Positions 1 through 9,268 of a stretch of DNA of 33,396 nucleotides are shown piece by piece. Numbering within the stretch: position 1 is the first letter of the stretch; the number at the start of each line of letters is the position of its first letter. Source of the DNA: Bacteroidaceae bacterium (GTDB taxonomy: Bacteria > Bacteroidota > Bacteroidia > Bacteroidales > Bacteroidaceae); NCBI GenBank assembly GCA_024697785.1, contig JAILEU010000038.1, positions 1 to 33,396 on the forward strand, read 5' to 3'. Below the pieces are notes generated by a model, which was not told the origin of the DNA, did not search any database, and was given only the letters and a program-made list of their open reading frames with translations. The translations under genes and the position numbers were made by a program.

Positions 1-98
1 GCAGTGTGGACCCACCTCTATCCATTCCGAACAGAGAAGTTAAACGCACTTACGCCGATGGTACTGACCTACCAGTTGGGAGAGTAGGTAGCCGCCGC
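1..98 (+). rRNA. 5S rRNA, 3' part (cut by window start)
   Basis: The window opens inside a 5S rRNA gene. The block with CCATTCCGAACAGAGAAGT and the closing GGGAGAGTAGGTAGCCGCC are the conserved loop and 3' stem of bacterial 5S rRNA. The 5' 15-20 bases lie outside the window. This is probably the end of an rRNA operon. The exact 3' end is estimated from the GCCGCC that would pair with the missing 5' end. Confidence 0.9.
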
Positions 99-104
99 TC
101 TTTG

Positions 105-140
105 AGCCCCGACATCAGAAATGATGCCGGGGCTTTTTTT
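105..140 (+). terminator. Rho-independent terminator of the rRNA operon
   Basis: A 13-bp stem with one mismatch (105-117 with 122-134) closes on a GAAA tetraloop and runs into seven T. It ends the 5S transcript. The T tract overlaps the stop codon of the convergent PspC gene, so the hairpin may serve both directions. Confidence 0.85.
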
Positions 141-1119
141 ATATGATGTTGAGCAGCAGTGCCTTGGTGCTGACGGCTGCGATGATGATGATCCAGAGCA
201 CGAAGAGTATCAGTATCGGGTGCCACCTGGGACTCCGCAGTCCGAAGCATATCTGTACTCCGGCCCAGAGCAGGCAGATGAAGGGTATGGCTATGAGAGC
301 TATCACGCTCCAATACACCCAGGGGATATCCAGCAGCATTCCTATCTGGTGACCCATCTCGGGCCATTCTTCCCATATCCACCGCGTCAGATGGAATTCC
401 GCGCCGCCGAGTATGCCCACAACCAGCGATACAAGCCCGGCTGCTCCGCAGACCAGCAGCAGTGTTCCTATACAGATGGCGATCAATCTTCCCGTCTTGC
501 TCCAGAACTCCGAGCGGGTGGCAACCTCCGTGGTGCCGGCACCGCTCAGTACATTCTGCTCCACCCTCATCACGCTGCCGTCGTCGCCCTTCATGGCCCA
601 GCGCTCCTGCACCGTCTTGGCGGCCGGCACGCAGATTACGAGCAACAGGTAGATGATGGGCATCGCAACGACCAGTTCGCCTTCGAATGTGAAGAAGCCG
701 AGGGCGAACAGGCAGGCAAACAGCAGGCGGACGATCACCACGTCGATTGAGAAATAGTTGGCAAGACCGCTGCATACTCCCGCTATCACTCCGTGCCTTG
801 GGTCGCGGTACAGGCGTTTTCCTGTTTTCCTCTGCTTCGGCTCGGCGGCATTCTCCCCGGGATCGTCCATCTCTTCGGGATAGCCCATGATGTCCTTCAC
901 CCTGTCGATGTCCGCCTTTGTCACCACCTCGGCAGAACCCCGCTTCTCCTGCAGGAGTTCCGCTATCCGGTCCTCGATCCCTTCCACTATCTCACTCCCG
1001 CTCTCACGCTTGTTGTAGAACGCCTGGGTCTTGTCCAGGTATTCCTCCAGGGCTTTTTTCGCGGCGGGATCGAGCGAGAACGCATAGCCCCCTATGCTCA
1101 CTTTTTCTATGACGTTCAT
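139..1119 (-). CDS. PspC domain membrane protein (long form)
   Basis: This 326-residue protein has three visible parts. Residues 1-70 form a soluble N-terminal region shared with the shorter PspC protein of the same operon (both begin with a short IGG-containing strand and an EDRIAEL segment). Residues about 100-165 are the PspC domain (YRDPRHGVIAGVCSGLANYF, then hydrophobic segments). Residues about 210-326 add three further hydrophobic segments. PspC-type proteins sit in the inner membrane and take part in envelope-stress sensing; the exact role in Bacteroidota is not established. It starts 1 bp after the PadR stop codon, so the three genes are surely co-transcribed. No Shine-Dalgarno is visible, as usual for the phylum. 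Confidence 0.85.
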   Translation of the reverse strand: MNVIEKVSIGGYAFSLDPAAKKALEEYLDKTQAFYNKRESGSEIVEGIEDRIAELLQEKRGSAEVVTKADIDRVKDIMGYPEEMDDPGENAAEPKQRKTGKRLYRDPRHGVIAGVCSGLANYFSIDVVIVRLLFACLFALGFFTFEGELVVAMPIIYLLLVICVPAAKTVQERWAMKGDDGSVMRVEQNVLSGAGTTEVATRSEFWSKTGRLIAICIGTLLLVCGAAGLVSLVVGILGGAEFHLTRWIWEEWPEMGHQIGMLLDIPWVYWSVIALIAIPFICLLWAGVQICFGLRSPRWHPILILFVLWIIIIAAVSTKALLLNII

Positions 1120-1120
1120 A

Positions 1121-1453
1121 TTATTGCCGGTTCTTGAGGGTTTCTATCGACCGGACCATGTCTGCCCAGGCGGAATCCATTTCGGCGAGGGCTTCCCTGC
1201 CTTTTTCGGTAAGATAATAATATTTGCGGGGCGGCCCCTGGGTGGATTCCACCCACCTGTAGGCGAGGAGTCCCTGGTTCTTGTCCCTGATGAGCAGGGG
1301 ATAGAGAGTGCCTTCGACCACTATCATGTCCGCTTCCTTCAGCTCCGCCAGTATGTCGGAGGGGTATGCTTCCTTGCGTGCGAGGATGCTGAGGATGCAG
1401 TATTCCACCAGCCCCTTGCGCATCTGCGAACGTATGTTTTCCTTATTTTCCAT
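1121..1453 (-). CDS. PadR family transcriptional regulator
   Basis: A 110-residue winged-helix protein of the small PadR class. The N-terminal helix-turn-helix (residues about 12-55, with LVEYCILSIL and a VVEGTLYPLL recognition region) is followed by the beta-wing signature GPPRKYYYLTEKG (about 78-90) and a short C-terminal dimerisation helix. PadR proteins usually repress neighbouring genes and respond to small ligands or stress. Here it lies between two PspC genes, overlapping the upstream one by 11 bp and ending 1 bp before the downstream one. The inference is that it autoregulates this operon. A PadR gene beside PspC genes is a common Bacteroidota arrangement. Confidence 0.9.
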   Translation of the reverse strand: MENKENIRSQMRKGLVEYCILSILARKEAYPSDILAELKEADMIVVEGTLYPLLIRDKNQGLLAYRWVESTQGPPRKYYYLTEKGREALAEMDSAWADMVRSIETLKNRQ

Positions 1454-2000
1454 AGTTGCTGAATTTTGACATGTTCTCGGCAGTTGCGGGGATGCCCCTG
1501 AGCTCGCACTTCTCCGCGGGAGTATTGGCGGCGGGGGTTACCAGCCAGAATATGATATAGATAAGGAGGCCGCTTCCGCCAAGCAGGCAGACGGCTACGA
1601 AGATGAGCCGGACAAGTACGGGATCTATGCTGAAATAGGCCGCAAGGCCGGCCGCGACACCGCCTATGGCCTTGCCGTCGATGTCGCGGTAGAGTTTGTG
1701 CGGGGCATATACGTTATCTCCGTTCGCTTCCTGGCTTCCTGAATCGGATTCGGGAGAGCCGTCTGGCATGCCCAATTGGCTTATTACCTTCTCGACTATT
1801 TCGAGGGTGACAACCTGGTCGGTGCCCAGGTTTGCGGAAAACAATTCGGCGATGCGCTGCTCGAGGTCTTCCATCACCTCGAAGCCTCCTACCCCGAGTT
1901 TACCCCTGAAATGGCCCATGTAAGTGTCCAGGCGGGCATAAGCATCTTCTTCGAGAACGAATGGAACACCGCCGATACCGACATTGAGAATCTTTTTCAT
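1443..2000 (-). CDS. PspC domain membrane protein (short form)
   Basis: First gene of the PspC-PadR-PspC operon, 185 residues. Residues 1-75 are the soluble region shared with the longer paralogue (opening with GIGGVPFVLEEDAY and an EDLEQRIAELF segment). Residues about 100-165 are a PspC domain (LYRDIDGKAIGGVAAGLAAYF followed by a long hydrophobic stretch). The C-terminal 20 residues are polar. The two PspC genes probably arose by duplication, the longer one gaining extra membrane segments. Its start lies about 40 bp downstream of a TATCTTTG promoter element on the same strand. Confidence 0.85.
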   Translation of the reverse strand: MKKILNVGIGGVPFVLEEDAYARLDTYMGHFRGKLGVGGFEVMEDLEQRIAELFSANLGTDQVVTLEIVEKVISQLGMPDGSPESDSGSQEANGDNVYAPHKLYRDIDGKAIGGVAAGLAAYFSIDPVLVRLIFVAVCLLGGSGLLIYIIFWLVTPAANTPAEKCELRGIPATAENMSKFSNYGK

Positions 2001-2037
2001 CTTATAATACTTTTGGGTTTTATAATTCTTTCCGTTG

Positions 2038-2045
2038 CAAAGATA
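2038..2045 (-). promoter_or_regulatory. -7 element (TATCTTTG) for the PspC-PadR operon
   Basis: A perfect TAnnTTTG match on the minus strand lies 38 bp upstream of the first operon start codon. No -33 TTTG at the usual 19-20 bp spacing was found; the nearest TTTG is 26 bp away. The divergent intergenic region (2001-2148) is AT-rich and also carries the MarR gene promoter. Confidence 0.5.
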
Positions 2046-2115
2046 TATAAAAAATTTAATACCTTGTTCAACAAAGTACTAAAATTTTCGAAAAATAATT
2101 TCCGGGGGAATTTGC

Positions 2116-2123
2116 TATCTTTG
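2116..2123 (+). promoter_or_regulatory. -7 element (TATCTTTG) for the MarR gene
   Basis: A perfect TAnnTTTG match lies 25 bp upstream of the MarR start codon. That distance gives a short leader starting near 2130. The -33 box is not obvious. Confidence 0.5.
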
Positions 2124-2148
2124 TAAAGAATGCATAAACATCGGACAA

Positions 2149-2631
2149 ATGGTCATCAGCAAGCAACTCGGGGTTTTCCTGAATTATGTACACAACCGAT
2201 TCAAGCTCACCGTGAACAGCGCTCTCGAAGAGGCCGGCTTCGACATCACCGCCGAGCAGTTCCTGCTGCTCGACACCCTTTGGACCGAGGGCCCGCTCGC
2301 CCAGCAGCGCATTGCGGATTTCATGCTCAAGGACAAGAATTCCGTGGTGAAACTCGTGGATTCGCTGGAGTCGAAACATTGGGTGAAGCGCAGGACCAAT
2401 CCGGTAGACAAGCGCCAGAACATAGTCTGTACCACCCCGAAGGCCGACAAGGCGAGGGAAGGGGTGACGAACGTGGCGCTTCAGGCGGTGACTGAGATTA
2501 CCCAAGGCCTGACTGAAGAGGAGATATCCACATTCATAAAGGTAATGGACCGCATGTCCCGGAACATGGAAGACAAGACCGACCTGCTGGAAGTGGCGCG
2601 CAAGTTTCCCCTGCGCAAACTGGAAGCATAA
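2149..2631 (+). CDS. MarR family transcriptional regulator
   Basis: A 160-residue protein of normal MarR length. An N-terminal dimerisation helix (residues 1-30) leads into the winged helix-turn-helix: ITAEQFLLLDTLW (about 33-45), LAQQRIADFMLKDKNSVVKLVDSLE (recognition helix about 50-75) and the wing VKRRTNPVDKRQN (about 79-91), which holds the conserved D-x-R. C-terminal helices complete the dimer. MarR proteins are usually ligand-responsive repressors of nearby or own promoters. The gene is divergent from the PspC operon, so it could act on the shared intergenic region; that is inference. Start chosen at the ATG just downstream of a TATCTTTG element. Confidence 0.9.
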   Translation: MVISKQLGVFLNYVHNRFKLTVNSALEEAGFDITAEQFLLLDTLWTEGPLAQQRIADFMLKDKNSVVKLVDSLESKHWVKRRTNPVDKRQNIVCTTPKADKAREGVTNVALQAVTEITQGLTEEEISTFIKVMDRMSRNMEDKTDLLEVARKFPLRKLEA

Positions 2632-2632
2632 A

Positions 2633-2661
2633 AAAGGACGGCTCTCAAGGGGCCGTCCTTT
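2633..2661. terminator. Bidirectional terminator between MarR gene and enolase
   Basis: A 12-bp stem (2633-2644 with 2650-2661) with a 5-base loop has A-rich sequence on one side and TTT on the other. It sits between two convergent genes, 2 bp after the MarR stop and 24 bp from the enolase stop. Confidence 0.75.
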
Positions 2662-2684
2662 CAGTAATCATCCTGCAAACAGGA

Positions 2685-4025
<1,341 letters not shown>

Positions 4026-4036
4026 TTATGAAATCT

Positions 4037-5224
4037 TTATAATGCTTCTACAATGCGTCGTCCATAGGCCCTGCAGTTGGCAAGTGCATCGTCGTCGGGG
4101 ACCCAGAGCGTGGCGATTCCTTCGTCCAGCAGCTGGAAGCCGGCTTCGGCGAGGCGTTCGTTCATCAGCTTGACGGCATCGCCGCTCCAGCCGTAGGAGC
4201 CGAAGGCAGCGGCTTTTTTCTTTTTGAACTTCAGGCCGCGCATCATCTCCAGCAGTCCGGCGATGGCGAACGAGTAGCCGTAGTTGATGGTGGGCGAACC
4301 GACGAGGACGGCCTTTGAGCGGAACACCTCGGTGAGGATGTCGTTCTTGTCCTCGTGGCTGGCGTTGAACAGCTTGACGGTGGTGTCGGGGGCTGCCTCG
4401 CGAATGCCTTCGGCAATGGCTTCGGCCATCTTGCGGGTCGATTGCCACATGGTGTCGTAGACGAGGGTAATCTGGTTCTCCTGATAGGCGTCGGCCCAAA
4501 GGAGGTATTTCTCGATGATCTGCGAAGGGTTCTCCTTCCAGATGACGCCGTGGCTGGGGCAGATGAGGTCGATGGGCAGGTTCATGGCGAGAATCTGCTG
4601 AATCTTCTTCGTCACCATCGTGGCGTAGGGGTTGAGAATGTTGACGAAGTACTTCTCGGCCTCGTAGAGCATGGCGGCGCTGTCAACGGCGTCGTTGAAG
4701 AGCGATTCGCTGGCGAAGTGCTGCCCGAAGCCGTCGTTGGAGAAGAGGATGTTCTCGCCACTCATGTAGGTGAACATGGTGTCGGGCCAGTGGAGCATAG
4801 GGGCCTCGATGAAGGTGAGCGTCGATTCGCCGATGGGCAGCGTGTCGCCCGTCTTGACGTTGACGAAGTTCCAGTCCTGGTGGTAGTGGCCGCGGATGAT
4901 GGCTTCGCCCTTCTTGGTGCAGTAGATGGGTGTGCCGGGAATCTCGCGCATCAGCTCAGGCAGCGCACCGCTGTGATCCACCTCGTTGTGGTTCATGACG
5001 ATGTAGTCAATACGGCTGAGGTCGATCTCCTGTTTCAGGCGGCTCACAAACTCGTGGTCGTAGGGCTGCCAGACGGTGTCGATGAGCACGACTTTCTCGT
5101 CGCGTACTAAATAGGAATTGTAGCTTGAGCCACGGAACGTGGACAGTTCGTCGCCATGGAAATGCGTTAGCTCCCAGTCGATTTTGCCAACGTGGCAGAC
5201 TTTCTTCGTAATCTGTTTTGCCAT
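4037..5224 (-). CDS. FprA-type flavodiiron protein (A-type flavoprotein)
   Basis: A 395-residue cytoplasmic flavodiiron protein that reduces O2 to water (or NO to N2O) and protects anaerobes. The N-terminal metallo-beta-lactamase-like domain (1-250) carries the diiron ligands H79-x-E81-x-D83-H84 in NHNEVDHSG, a histidine in MLHWPDTMF and another in CPSHGVIW. The C-terminal flavodoxin domain (about 255-395) has the FMN loops YDTMWQSTRKMAE and SPTINYGYSF. There is no C-terminal rubredoxin, so an external electron donor is needed. A longer reading from a TTG codon at 5245 was rejected, because that TTG lies inside the promoter element TACTTTG at 5243-5249; the ATG at 5224 (MAKQ) is the natural start. 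Confidence 0.93.
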   Translation of the reverse strand: MAKQITKKVCHVGKIDWELTHFHGDELSTFRGSSYNSYLVRDEKVVLIDTVWQPYDHEFVSRLKQEIDLSRIDYIVMNHNEVDHSGALPELMREIPGTPIYCTKKGEAIIRGHYHQDWNFVNVKTGDTLPIGESTLTFIEAPMLHWPDTMFTYMSGENILFSNDGFGQHFASESLFNDAVDSAAMLYEAEKYFVNILNPYATMVTKKIQQILAMNLPIDLICPSHGVIWKENPSQIIEKYLLWADAYQENQITLVYDTMWQSTRKMAEAIAEGIREAAPDTTVKLFNASHEDKNDILTEVFRSKAVLVGSPTINYGYSFAIAGLLEMMRGLKFKKKKAAAFGSYGWSGDAVKLMNERLAEAGFQLLDEGIATLWVPDDDALANCRAYGRRIVEAL

Positions 5225-5242
5225 GAAAATAGTTTGAACGCA

Positions 5243-5249
5243 CAAAGTA
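5243..5249 (-). promoter_or_regulatory. -7 element (TACTTTG) for the flavodiiron gene
   Basis: TACTTTG on the minus strand, 18 bp upstream of the ATG at 5224, resembles TAnnTTTG with one base missing. It argues against translation starting further upstream. The -33 box is unclear. Confidence 0.4.
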
Positions 5250-5331
5250 CGGCAATTTTTTTCAGTTATGCAAGAAAATCTTGCGATGTTTGCCTGTCGT
5301 TCGTTAAATAAACGAAAAATTCACGTTTAGC

Positions 5332-5362
5332 TTTGCAATTGCATAAACATTCCTTATCTTTG
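5332..5362 (+). promoter_or_regulatory. Bacteroidota promoter for the ACP-like gene
   Basis: TTTG (5332-5335), 19 bases, TATCTTTG (5355-5362) is an exact match to the Bacteroidota consensus. Transcription should begin near 5368, about 28 bases before the ATG at 5396. This excludes the upstream TTG at 5333 as a start codon. Confidence 0.8.
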
Positions 5363-5395
5363 CCAAAAATTTCAACTATAAAACCTGCTCAGTTT

Positions 5396-5914
5396 ATGAT
5401 GCGCGCTAAGACCATAGAGAAGATTATCCGGGATTTCATTGCCAAAGAACTGACTCTTAATCCCGAGAAGATCGGATTGGAAGATAACCTTGTGAACGAC
5501 CTCCATGCTGACTCGATGGACATTGTCAATGTTGTGACGGCTATCGAGTCGCGCTTCAAAATTAAGTTCCCCGACGATACACAGATTCCTTACGAAGGCT
5601 ATACGCTGAATTTCCTGGTTGAGGGAGTCCAGCGTGCGCTGAGGGAGAAGAGCCCTGTGCGCAAGGCTGCCCGTGCGGCCAAGACGGCTGAAAAGGTGGC
5701 CGAAGAGAAGGCCCGTCAGGTGCAGGCGCAAGTGAAGGAGAAGCGTATTGAGCTTGAGGAGAAGATTGAAGAACGCGTTGAAGAGGGCATCAAGGCCCGT
5801 CGTGCCTCACGTAAGGGGGCGGCAGCGAAAGCGGTGAAAGAAGAGGAGCCCGTGGTTGAATGGGAGAAACCCGCCCAGCCTGAGGCTGAGGAGACGCCTT
5901 CAGACAACAAGTAA
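5396..5914 (+). CDS. Acyl carrier protein-like protein with long charged tail
   Basis: Residues 1-85 are a carrier-protein fold: LEDNLVNDLHADSMDIVNVV holds Ser40 in a DSM motif, the usual phosphopantetheine attachment site (normally DSL), followed by helices like those of AcpP (ESRFKIKFPDD). Ordinary ACPs stop near residue 78-85. This one continues for about 87 residues of Ala/Lys/Arg/Glu-rich sequence (about 88-150, predicted long helix or coiled coil with heptad-like EKIEERVEEGIKARRA) and an acidic Pro/Glu-rich end. The ACP domain is clear, but no fatty-acid synthesis genes are adjacent. The tail could anchor the carrier to a partner or membrane. Two ATGs (5396 and 5399) are both possible starts. 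Confidence 0.8.
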   Translation: MMRAKTIEKIIRDFIAKELTLNPEKIGLEDNLVNDLHADSMDIVNVVTAIESRFKIKFPDDTQIPYEGYTLNFLVEGVQRALREKSPVRKAARAAKTAEKVAEEKARQVQAQVKEKRIELEEKIEERVEEGIKARRASRKGAAAKAVKEEEPVVEWEKPAQPEAEETPSDNK

Positions 5915-5921
5915 GCCCGTG

Positions 5922-5951
5922 CTACGCCGCGCTGCTCCGTCTTCGGCGTAG
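5922..5951. terminator. Possible hairpin between convergent genes
   Basis: CTACGCCG (5922-5929) pairs with CGGCGTAG (5944-5951) around a 14-base loop, between the ACP-like stop and the oxidoreductase stop. There is no T tract on either side, so terminator function is uncertain. Confidence 0.35.
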
Positions 5952-5959
5952 GTGCGAAA

Positions 5960-6931
5960 TCAGATTTTTCCGAGAATGCGGTCCATCACCCAGTTGGTGG
6001 GGGTGGCGCTGATGCCGGTGCAAGTGCAGATGTCCTTGCCCTGCAGGTGGCGTATGACGCTCTCGATGAGCGGCAGCTGCACGTGCGGAGGGTTGGGGAT
6101 GTCGAAAACCTCGCGTCCGCGAGCGGTGTGCAAGGCAAGCGGCTCGAAGGTGAAGACGGAGAAGCATATCATGCCTTTGTCGCCGATGATCTCTATGCGG
6201 TCCTCGGCTGCTGACTCGTCGGCCACGAAGCACCACGAGCCGGAGCCTACCAGCCCGTTCTCGAAGCGGAAGCAGGCGCTGATGGTGTCCTCGGCTTTGT
6301 AGAGTCCGCCCCGGTTGCTGCAGAAGCCCTCGGCGTCGGTGATGATGCCGAACAGCTCCTGGATGATGTCAATCTGGTGTGGGGCAAGGTCGTAGAAATA
6401 GCCTCCGCCAGAGATGGATGCCTGCAGACGCCAGGGGAGCTCGGCCTTGCTGTTACGGTCCATCTCGCGTGGGGGACGGGCAAAGCGTACCTGCAGGTTG
6501 ATGATGTTCCCTATCTGCGGAATCAGTTCCTTCACCTTCAGAAAATAGGGGAGGTAGCGGCGGTAGTAGGCCACGAAGCAGGGTACGCCCATCTCCTCGC
6601 TGGTGCGGTTGATGCGCAGGCAGTCCTCGTAGCTGACGGCCATGGGCTTCTCGATATAGACGGGCTTGCCCGCCTTCATAGCCATGATAGCGTAGGTGGC
6701 ATGGCTGGAAGGTGGCGTGGCGATATAGACGGCGTTGACGTTCGGGTCGTCGATGATGTGCATGGGGTCGGTGTACCATTTTTTCACTCCGTTCCGCTCG
6801 GCATACGAGCGGGCTTTCTCCGCATTGCGGCTCATCACCGCCTCGATGCACGAACCCTCGACCTTGGCAAATGCCGGTCCACTCTTCTTCTCGGTGACTT
6901 CACCGCATCCAATAAATCCCCAGCGAATCAT
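5960..6931 (-). CDS. Gfo/Idh/MocA family oxidoreductase
   Basis: A 323-residue NAD(P)-dependent dehydrogenase. The N-terminal Rossmann fold opens with GFIGCG (5-10). The family motif EKP lies at 94-96 with the conserved lysine. The C-terminal alpha/beta domain contains GGGYFYDLAPHQID (175-188), where H185 is the usual catalytic histidine. Members oxidise or epimerise sugars, inositols or amino sugars; the substrate cannot be told from sequence. No signal peptide, so cytoplasmic. It follows the porin gene on the same strand after 45 bp without a terminator and is probably the last gene of that operon, although its function has no obvious link to the porin. Confidence 0.9.
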   Translation of the reverse strand: MIRWGFIGCGEVTEKKSGPAFAKVEGSCIEAVMSRNAEKARSYAERNGVKKWYTDPMHIIDDPNVNAVYIATPPSSHATYAIMAMKAGKPVYIEKPMAVSYEDCLRINRTSEEMGVPCFVAYYRRYLPYFLKVKELIPQIGNIINLQVRFARPPREMDRNSKAELPWRLQASISGGGYFYDLAPHQIDIIQELFGIITDAEGFCSNRGGLYKAEDTISACFRFENGLVGSGSWCFVADESAAEDRIEIIGDKGMICFSVFTFEPLALHTARGREVFDIPNPPHVQLPLIESVIRHLQGKDICTCTGISATPTNWVMDRILGKI

Positions 6932-6976
6932 CTTGATTTTTTGCTATTTGACGTACCTTTTTCATTTTTCATTATT

Positions 6977-9085
6977 TTAGTCCCAGAAGTTCCACGAGAG
7001 GCCGAGCTTGAACCAGCGGGGGTTGATGGGGTAGTGGGGGACTAGGAATTCATTTGTCCCTCCGAAAAGGCCGTCGTTGACGTGGCTGTACATGACGTAG
7101 AAACGGCACTGCTTGAGGTGGAAGTTGATGTAGGCGTTGACGATGGGGTAGTCGCCTATCAGGATACTGGCCTCGGGGTCGGTGTTCTGCAGGTGATACA
7201 TGCCCAGGGCGGCGCTGTAGGTCGGAGCCTTGTAGGCGGTGAAGTAGCGCACGTCGGCGCCGAGCTCGATGCGGAGCACGCGGGCATAGGCGAATTTCAG
7301 ATAGAGGTTGCTGTAGATGTTCACAAGCGGCAGGGGCAGAATGTCGTCGCGACTGCTGTACTGCACGGTCGCCTCGTTGTCCCAATGCAGGACGCCGAGG
7401 GCGAAGTCCTGACACAGCGTGGCGCTCAGTACCTGGATGTTACCGCCGAACTGCCGGGCGCTGACGTCGTTGTAGAACTGGCTGCTGCCCGAGGCTGTCT
7501 GCTCGCCATAGCCGGTGAAGGCCAGGTAGGTGTAGTTCTTGATGTTCTCCACGCCAGCCGAGAGGTGGGTGTGGAGGCGGTCGAACGTCAGGCTGCCGCA
7601 CAGATGGGTGCGGAACTCCTTGCCGAAGTTGTCGTTGTCCCACCAATGGTGGCTTGAGTGATAGCGGAAATAGTAAACGGATGGCTCAAGGTTCTTCATC
7701 GAGGCGTCGAAGGCGAGGTGCACGGTGTCGCCGAAGAGGCGGAAGTTCAGGTCGCCCGTGCCCTCGAGGGTGATGTCGCCGATGTCGTCTCCCAGCACGG
7801 CAAGCTCGCCGGTGACGTCGAAGTGCAGCACGTCGCCCATCGTGCGCCGCAGGTTGGCGCCCAGGGTTAGCGTCTGTTCGTTCCACCGTCCGACGGTCTC
7901 CGCGCCGTCGTCGGTGATGTCGGGCAGGGTGAACGAACGGAAGTCGTGCAGGGCGTAGGCCGAGCCGCCAAAGGGAATCCATTTGTTGATGCCTTCGATG
8001 AGGGTGAGGCCGGCTGTGTTCCTGACGGAGAAGAAGCTGGTAGCGTCGATGGAGTCGTAGGGCAGGTAGTTGTTGGCGTAGTAGCCTGTCGGGTTGCGGT
8101 AGTCGATGAAGCGGCGCCGGTGTCCCTTGACGTTAGCTGTGTGGAAGGCTTTCATCACGGGGACGAACTCTTGCCGCACAACGACGGTGTCGGGCAGGCT
8201 GTCGGTGACGGAACGGTAGTAGCCCATGTCAAAATGCTGCTCGAAGAAGGCTGTGCGCATGCGGTTCTCGTTCCAGGTGTGTTCCAGGCGGGTGGGCATG
8301 TCGGCAGGGCGGTAGGTCTGCTTGCCCGACGACATGTCCTCGGGGCGGGTGATGTAGCGGTCGTCGGTGAGTCCGCCGTTTTCTGCCCATTTCAGCTTGT
8401 CGTAGTCGAGCAGCAGGTGCATGCCGTAGCGGTCTCCGCGGTAGTAGCCGTAGAGGGCGGCGTCGAAGAGAGCTGTCGATTGGCTGCTGTACTGCCCGCG
8501 GCCATAGACATAGTCGAGGTTGAAGCCGAGGCCGATGCGGCGTCCGGCATTGACGGCAAAGTTGCCCTTGATTCGCTCCTCGCCGTTGATTTTGTTGCCC
8601 GCACGGTAGTAGCTGACGTTTGTGTAGGGCGTCTTGGTGTCGAGGAAGCGGAACTCGTCGGGCTGTGTGAGGAAGTAGTCCATCGGGTCGGCAAAGATGT
8701 AGTCGTTGCCGAAGGGGCGGTGGAAGAAGATGCGCGACTGTCGGGGCGAGCCCATGTTGCCGAGGTGGTTGTACTCGCCGTTGATGCCCTCGGTGAAGTG
8801 GACGTTCTGAAAGCGGTGGATGAGGGTGTCGGGCGTCGTGGGCACCACTTCGCCGAGTTTGTCCGAGACCGTCCAGGCCAGAACCTCCTTGGGCGTCTTG
8901 CGGTCCTGCACCGTGCTGTCGCGCCGGCTCTCGCTGCTGCCGTTGCCGATGCCCGTGGGGTCGAGCCCGTTGCCGGTGTCGGACAGACGGCGCGGGTCTT
9001 GCGCCTGCGCGGTGAGGAAGAAGGGTAGCTGAAACAGGAAGAACAGAAGCAGGAGCCTCTTCCTCAGGAGAGGTTTCTTTCTCAT
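6977..9085 (-). CDS. Putative outer-membrane porin (Porin_10 family)
   Basis: A 702-residue secreted beta-barrel protein. A basic, hydrophobic signal peptide (residues 1-28, cleavage near AQA) precedes a mature protein rich in alternating aromatic and polar strands, such as NKINGEERIKGNFAVNAGRR and RIGLGFNLDYVYGRG. It ends with W-N-F-W-D, compatible with the terminal aromatic of barrel proteins. The TKTPYTNVSYY segment is characteristic of the Bacteroidota putative-porin family (PF14121, recalled not searched). It should sit in the outer membrane and allow passive uptake. The start codon overlaps the stop of the small membrane gene by 4 bp, which suggests translational coupling. Confidence 0.85.
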   Translation of the reverse strand: MRKKPLLRKRLLLLFFLFQLPFFLTAQAQDPRRLSDTGNGLDPTGIGNGSSESRRDSTVQDRKTPKEVLAWTVSDKLGEVVPTTPDTLIHRFQNVHFTEGINGEYNHLGNMGSPRQSRIFFHRPFGNDYIFADPMDYFLTQPDEFRFLDTKTPYTNVSYYRAGNKINGEERIKGNFAVNAGRRIGLGFNLDYVYGRGQYSSQSTALFDAALYGYYRGDRYGMHLLLDYDKLKWAENGGLTDDRYITRPEDMSSGKQTYRPADMPTRLEHTWNENRMRTAFFEQHFDMGYYRSVTDSLPDTVVVRQEFVPVMKAFHTANVKGHRRRFIDYRNPTGYYANNYLPYDSIDATSFFSVRNTAGLTLIEGINKWIPFGGSAYALHDFRSFTLPDITDDGAETVGRWNEQTLTLGANLRRTMGDVLHFDVTGELAVLGDDIGDITLEGTGDLNFRLFGDTVHLAFDASMKNLEPSVYYFRYHSSHHWWDNDNFGKEFRTHLCGSLTFDRLHTHLSAGVENIKNYTYLAFTGYGEQTASGSSQFYNDVSARQFGGNIQVLSATLCQDFALGVLHWDNEATVQYSSRDDILPLPLVNIYSNLYLKFAYARVLRIELGADVRYFTAYKAPTYSAALGMYHLQNTDPEASILIGDYPIVNAYINFHLKQCRFYVMYSHVNDGLFGGTNEFLVPHYPINPRWFKLGLSWNFWD

Positions 9086-9264
9086 TTTACGAAGAATCGG
9101 ATGATGTAGTCAGCCGTCTTGATGGCAATGGAAACTGCCGAGATAACCAGGAATGGTGTGCGGTTGTGCGGCATGGCGAAATAGACCACAAAGGCAGCGA
9201 TGAAGCCCAGCAGGAACAGCGTGTTCAGCAGGGCGCGGATTTGTTGCTTCTTGTTTGCTTCCAT
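9082..9264 (-). CDS. Small two-helix membrane protein, unknown function
   Basis: A 60-residue protein with a basic N-terminus and two hydrophobic segments, about residues 11-28 (LLNTLFLLGFIAAFVVYF) and 36-55, with a positively charged turn between them. It is predicted to be an inner-membrane hairpin. I do not recognise a named family. It lies 4 bp after the DUF4468 gene and overlaps the porin start by 4 bp. This tight packing supports its being a real gene that is translated in step with its neighbours. A role in porin biogenesis is only a guess from position. Confidence 0.75.
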   Translation of the reverse strand: MEANKKQQIRALLNTLFLLGFIAAFVVYFAMPHNRTPFLVISAVSIAIKTADYIIRFFVK

Positions 9265-9268
9265 TGCG

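Noticed and set aside
5222..5245. Upstream TTG start for the flavodiiron protein
   Set aside because: The TTG lies within the -7 promoter element; the ATG at 5224 gives the family's usual N-terminus.
7946..9028. 360-codon plus-strand frame opposite the porin
   Set aside because: Shadow frame in GC-rich DNA; the porin on the other strand has signal peptide and barrel pattern.
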